Positions 60,124-64,000 of a DNA stretch of 64,000 nucleotides are shown here, piece by piece. The stretch lies in assembly GCA_035771175.1 (NCBI GenBank), contig CM069602.1:7503001-7567000 (forward strand), in the 5' to 3' direction. The notes under the pieces were generated by a model that was not told the origin of the DNA, did no database searches, and saw only the letters and a list, made by a program, of their open reading frames with translations. The DNA comes from Paratinospora sagittata. Its lineage: Eukaryota > Streptophyta > Magnoliopsida > Ranunculales > Menispermaceae. Within the stretch, counting starts at the first letter, position 1, and every line of letters starts with the position of its first letter. The translations under genes were made by a program, and so were the position numbers.

Positions 60124-61464
60124 AGCAATATTGGTGCTAATATTGTTGGCGTCAATTTTCTATCTTTACCGAGTCAAGCTTTAATAAGGACGCCATCTAG
60201 ATTCTAAAGGGTCAAATAACAATTGATTAAATAAGGTTAAGAATGACTAATGCCCTTTAATTGATTAATAATATAGAGTCAATATGATAGTGCCAACCCG
60301 TCAATGGATTATTTTGAGATTTATAGTCAGCCGTTGAATCCATCAGCCCCTGTTCCTGTCTTAAACAGTTATGTTTTAGTATTAAATTAAGCATCCCAAT
60401 AAAACTGAAACCGAGATGTTAGAGAAATCAATACATTGGCTCCTTTGGCAGAGTGCTCTTTGAAGTATATGGCAAAGACTTGTTTCCAATCAAATTGCAG
60501 TTAAAAAAATACAAAATAAAATAAGTGAGACTAACTTTTCTCAAAAAAAAAAAAAAAATTTTGAACCATTTGTATCAAATGGGCTATTGTCTCTGCAGAT
60601 ATTTAAGACTTTTATAAATAATATTAAAACAATAATCATTATCACATTGTCCCAGCGCAATTAATAGCAATGTTTAGCATTAAATTATATTAGTGCAAGG
60701 CAATGTAGATTTTACTAATAAATGATTGGCTCACTCGAAATGGGCTGAGGTTCAACCTCATTTCTGAATAAAAGTTTCAGGTTCAATTCGAACAGAACTA
60801 GTCTACGCGCTTTGAATGAGATAGGACCAGGAGATGCATTTTGTTCAATTGGACATCTTAGATTCGAAGACTGCAACTTGGTGAAGCATGTGAGAGAGAA
60901 GTTGCTCTGAGCCGCAAACTAATATTAGGTAAACCTGCTTGGACCATTTGCTATACACTTGTTTATTTTAAAAAATGAGTTCAATTAACCAATTTTGAGG
61001 TAATTTCTCTGTTAGGGATTTTTTGATGAATTTATATAAAAAATAAAATAAAATATGGTAGTCGTAGTACTTTCAATAATATCTGGTAGAGGGGAACTTT
61101 GAACAATTCAATGTCATGTCCATTGATAAGCTAAGTAAAATAATATATAAGGAACTGTTAAGTCTTATCATTAAATATGTATTATTACAACATATACAAT
61201 TTACTCTAATTAAAAAAGAATTATCACCGGTCAAGGGGTATGGAGGTGGACAGAATGATAGAATTAGATAAATATATGATATAAATACTCTTTATTAGTT
61301 TAATGAAGTGCATGATGTAGGACTCCTACAACCAAACGACCAGAACCATGCAATAGATGGTCCAAGTATTTCTATAAATTAAATACTCCTATTACTTGTT
61401 ATAAACTTATAGACAATAGAATAAGACAAACCGTTAGATTAACCTATAGAAGTCCTTTTGGAAA
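60124..61464. other. Intergenic, no gene recognised
   Basis: AT-rich. A poly-A run lies at about 60543-60558. The stretch 60715-60900 has tRNA-like words (gaggttcaacctc, caggttcaattcgaac), but no A box and B box at correct spacing could be fixed. Confidence 0.4.
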
Positions 61465-62254
61465 TATATGTTATCATTGCTCCCTGATATGTTTCCTCAC
61501 TTTCAACCATTGATTGGGGATGGACGGACTTTCAGATTTTGAGAGGATCTACGGTTAAAGGATTCCCCAATGGCTGAAATGTTCCCTAGGCTTTATCGTG
61601 CGACCTCATTTCCCAACTACCCCATTGCCCACTTTATTATTGCTAATGACCAATCAGACCTATCCAGTGGAACCTTTTTAATCCTAGCACTCTCACGGTC
61701 AGACAACATGCTGAATTTGTTGATTTGTTAACGTTGTTGAATTCAGTCAATTTGTCTTCAGGTCTTGATAGTCTTAAATGGACCCTCCACCATTGTGGTC
61801 ACTTCACCTGTAAGTCTTTTTTTCAATTTTTAATTGATGACCTTTCCTTTCCTACATTTCCATTGGCTAAGTTGATTTGGGAAGCTCGTGTTCCATCTAA
61901 GATTAAAATATTTGAGTAGATTTTGGCCCATAACAAGCTTAACATAGGGGACGAACTTCAGAGGCGATTACCATTCATTTCTTTGCTTCCTCATTGTTGC
62001 TCGTTATGTGCTAATAGTGCTAATGATGCTGGTCATCTTTTCTTCAAGTGCCCTTTTTCGTTTAGTATTTGGGGTGAATGGCGGACTAGACTTTGGGGTA
62101 GGTTTTCTTATCCAAGATCGGTTGAGGAGTCTTTAGCGCTTACTCATATTCGAGGGTTAAATGGTAAGCAAGCCAAAATTATGAGATCGGCGAACCTTGC
62201 AACTCTTTGAATGATTTGGATGGAACACAATCATCGTATTTTTTATGGTGTCTC
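61465..62254 (+). mobile_element. LINE ORF2 3' part (zinc-binding RT domain), broken
   Basis: The translation gives IGDGRTFRF*ED near 61517, then SLKWTLHHCGHFTCKSFFQF, LIWEARVPSKIKIF, CSLCANSANDAGHLFFKCPF (the Cys/His zinc-binding motif) and IWMEHNHRIFYG. These are the landmarks of plant L1-type LINE C-termini, in that order. Several stops and frame changes make it dead. At 62255 it is interrupted by a Copia LTR. Confidence 0.8.
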
Positions 62255-62466
62255 TGTTGGATCTAAATCTTTTAATTCTTTATTTCTCATAAACTTCTTG
62301 TATTACAACCTACTAGTATGGTGTATTTATAGACACCCAACAACTAATTCTAATACAATAAGTCTACTCAAACACTAACTCAAATTCTTAATTGGACACA
62401 ATTCTCAAATCCTAAAAAGACTTCAACTCTAATATAATATAATCTAGATTAATTACAATTCTAACA
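62255..62466 (-). mobile_element. Copia 3' LTR
   Basis: 212 bp with TGTTGGATC at the left edge and CTAACA at the right, so in element orientation it runs TGTTAG…CCAACA. It has a CTATAAATA box on the minus strand near 62325. It abuts a polypurine tract and the pol frame. The LINE base sequence stops exactly at 62254. The expected target duplication is gtctc. Confidence 0.8.
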
Positions 62467-62478
62467 TCCCCCCATAAT
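62467..62478 (-). other. Copia polypurine tract
   Basis: ATTATGGGGGGA on the minus strand immediately before the 3' LTR, where plus-strand DNA synthesis is primed. A second copy lies at about 62503-62514. Confidence 0.75.
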
Positions 62479-64000
62479 CTAGATTTTCTGAATTAAACTA
62501 ATATCCCCCCATAATTCAGATCTTGCTTTAAGCAGATTCTTCAGCTTCAGAAACGTCTCAATCTTCAATGCCTTAGTAAATAAATCTGCGACTTGATCTT
62601 TAGACCTGCAATAGATCAACTCAATCTCTTTATGTTGTACATGATCACGTAAGAAGTGATACCGCATATCAATATGTTTACTCCTCCCATGGGTCACTAG
62701 ATTCTTGGCTAAGTCAATGGCAGACACATTATCAACATAAATCGGTGTAGGGCCATCAACAGACATGTAGATCTGTTTCAAAATATTTCTCAACCAAATA
62801 GCCTGACAAGCACTAGATGCAACCGCAACATACTCAGCTTCACAAGTAAACAATGCAACAATGGACTGCTTCTTTGATGACCAAGAGAAAACAATAGAAC
62901 CATAATAAAATGCATATCCAAATGTACTTTTCCAATCATCTTGGGTTCCTCCCCAATCAATGTAAGAGTATCCAAAGATATGAGAATCAGCAGAACGAGA
63001 ATAAAATAAACCATGATATGTACCCTTAATGTAACGTAGGATACGTTTAGCAGCAACAAGATGAGACTGACACGGTGATTCCATAAATCTACCAATCAAC
63101 CCAACTCAATATAAAATATTTGGCGTCGTGCAAGTCAGGTATCTCCAACTCCCAACTATTCTTTTGAAATAGGTGGGATCAACTGGTGCATCTTGGTTTT
63201 TCTTGCATAACTTGGTTCCAACTTCAACAGGGGTAGAGGCAGGGTTGCATTCAGACATATTAAATTTCTTCAATACTTCTAAAACACATCTCTTCTGACT
63301 CATAAAAATCCCATCATCACGTTGTTCAACCTCAATGCCAAGGAAATAGGACATGAGGCCAATATTTGTCATCTCAAATTCTTGCATCATAGCCCTTTTG
63401 AACTCCTGAATCATGTTGATGTCGTTGCCAGCGAAAACCAAATCATCAACATAGAGACAAACAATTAACATAGCACCAGTAGACGCATCAATCTTCACAT
63501 ATAGAGCATGCTCAGAAACACATTTTTGCAGACCATAAGTTTGAAAGAACTGATCTACTCTTTTGTTCCATGCTCGTGGAGCTTGCTTCAACCCATAAAG
63601 TGCCTTCTTCAACTTGTACACTTTATCCTCAGATCCCTGTTTCACATATCCAGCTGGCTGCTTCACATAAACTTCTTCATCTAAATACCCATTGAGGAAA
63701 GCTGATTTCACATCCATCATATGAATCTTCCAATGCTTTTGAGCAGTTATGGCAATCAACAATCGCACAGTCTTGATGCGAGCAACGGGAGCAAACACCT
63801 CCTGATAATCAAATCCAGGCTTCTGTTCATAACCTTTCGCTACAAGTCGTGTTTTGTAGAGATCAACATCTCCATTTGGCTTCCTTTTGGTCTTAAAGAC
63901 CCACTTTACATCAATTGCTTTATGACCTTGGGGAATGTCAACGAGCTCCCAAGTGTCATTCTTCTCAATAGAGTGAATCTCAGAATCAATTGGGGTTTTG
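62479..64000 (-). pseudogene. Copia pol: reverse transcriptase and RNase H, one stop, runs off right edge
   Basis: The frame is open from 64000 leftward except for one TGA at 63106-63108. Visible in order: WVFKTKRKPNGDVDLYK, RLVAKGY, FDYQEVFAPVARIKTVR, MDVKSAFLNGYLDEEVY, KALYGLKQAPRAW, the RT catalytic YVDD in CLYVDDLVFAGND, LGIEV, then after the stop AEYVAVASSACQA (RNase H) and LFTKALK. This is the Ty1/Copia order with RT before RNase H. The nonsense codon falls in ILY*VGLIGR, between RT and RNase H. Gag, protease and integrase would lie beyond 64000. Confidence 0.9.

Noticed and set aside
60715..60900. Possible second tRNA-derived SINE or tRNA relic
   Set aside because: B-box-like words occur, but no A box at the right spacing, no poly-A end and no target duplication.

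Overview
The window is nuclear DNA of a flowering plant, most likely a eudicot. The evidence is intron-containing plant genes (MIK2-type LRR receptor kinases, a LONELY GUY cytokinin enzyme, a plastid-targeted IspF fragment) in an AT-rich background full of Helitron, Copia, LINE, SINE and Gypsy-like LTR sequence. I cannot place it to family or species.

Layout. (1) 1-1782, minus: the first 594 codons of an LRR receptor kinase that runs off the left edge. (2) 1783-50150: about 47 kb of repeats and a few genes lying between receptor kinases that were probably once adjacent. In order this holds duplicated spacer DNA; a palindromic LTR-like element (9325-12367) with tandem GAACGTTC boxes; a 127-aa ORF of unknown family (12545-12928, minus); a seven-exon LOG gene with one in-frame stop (14609-15995, plus); a hypothetical exon (17020-17499); a second 127-aa ORF homologous to the first (18985-19368, plus); a Helitron (about 22.2-29.6 kb, minus) whose helicase has two stop codons while its nine-exon RPA-like gene reads through without a break; duplicated conserved ORF pieces (30.0-31.25 kb); a 1.27-kb tandem duplication leading into an IspF fragment and an unknown two-exon gene fragment (34.3-35.5 kb); a cluster of LTR fragments (37.5-40.9 kb); a LINE fragment; and two long solo-LTR-like elements nested in opposite orientation, each with a 5-bp target duplication (41373-46562). 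(3) 50194-60046, minus: one intact LRR receptor kinase (1058 aa, one intron) and one clearly dead paralogue. (4) 61465-64000: a LINE ORF2 tail interrupted by a minus-strand Copia element that runs off the right edge.

The three receptor kinases share a TATTTAA core promoter about 65-77 bp upstream of the start codon. Parts of their spacers are also shared, so the cluster grew by tandem duplication of gene plus flank and was later split by transposons. The unusual items most worth checking are the pair of 127-aa ORFs, the GAACGTTC array next to a TATA box on both arms of a 2.6-kb palindrome, the LOG stop that a second in-frame splice acceptor could remove, and the Helitron with a dead helicase and an open RPA gene. 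Splice sites, reading frames and alignments were worked out by eye. No database search was run.
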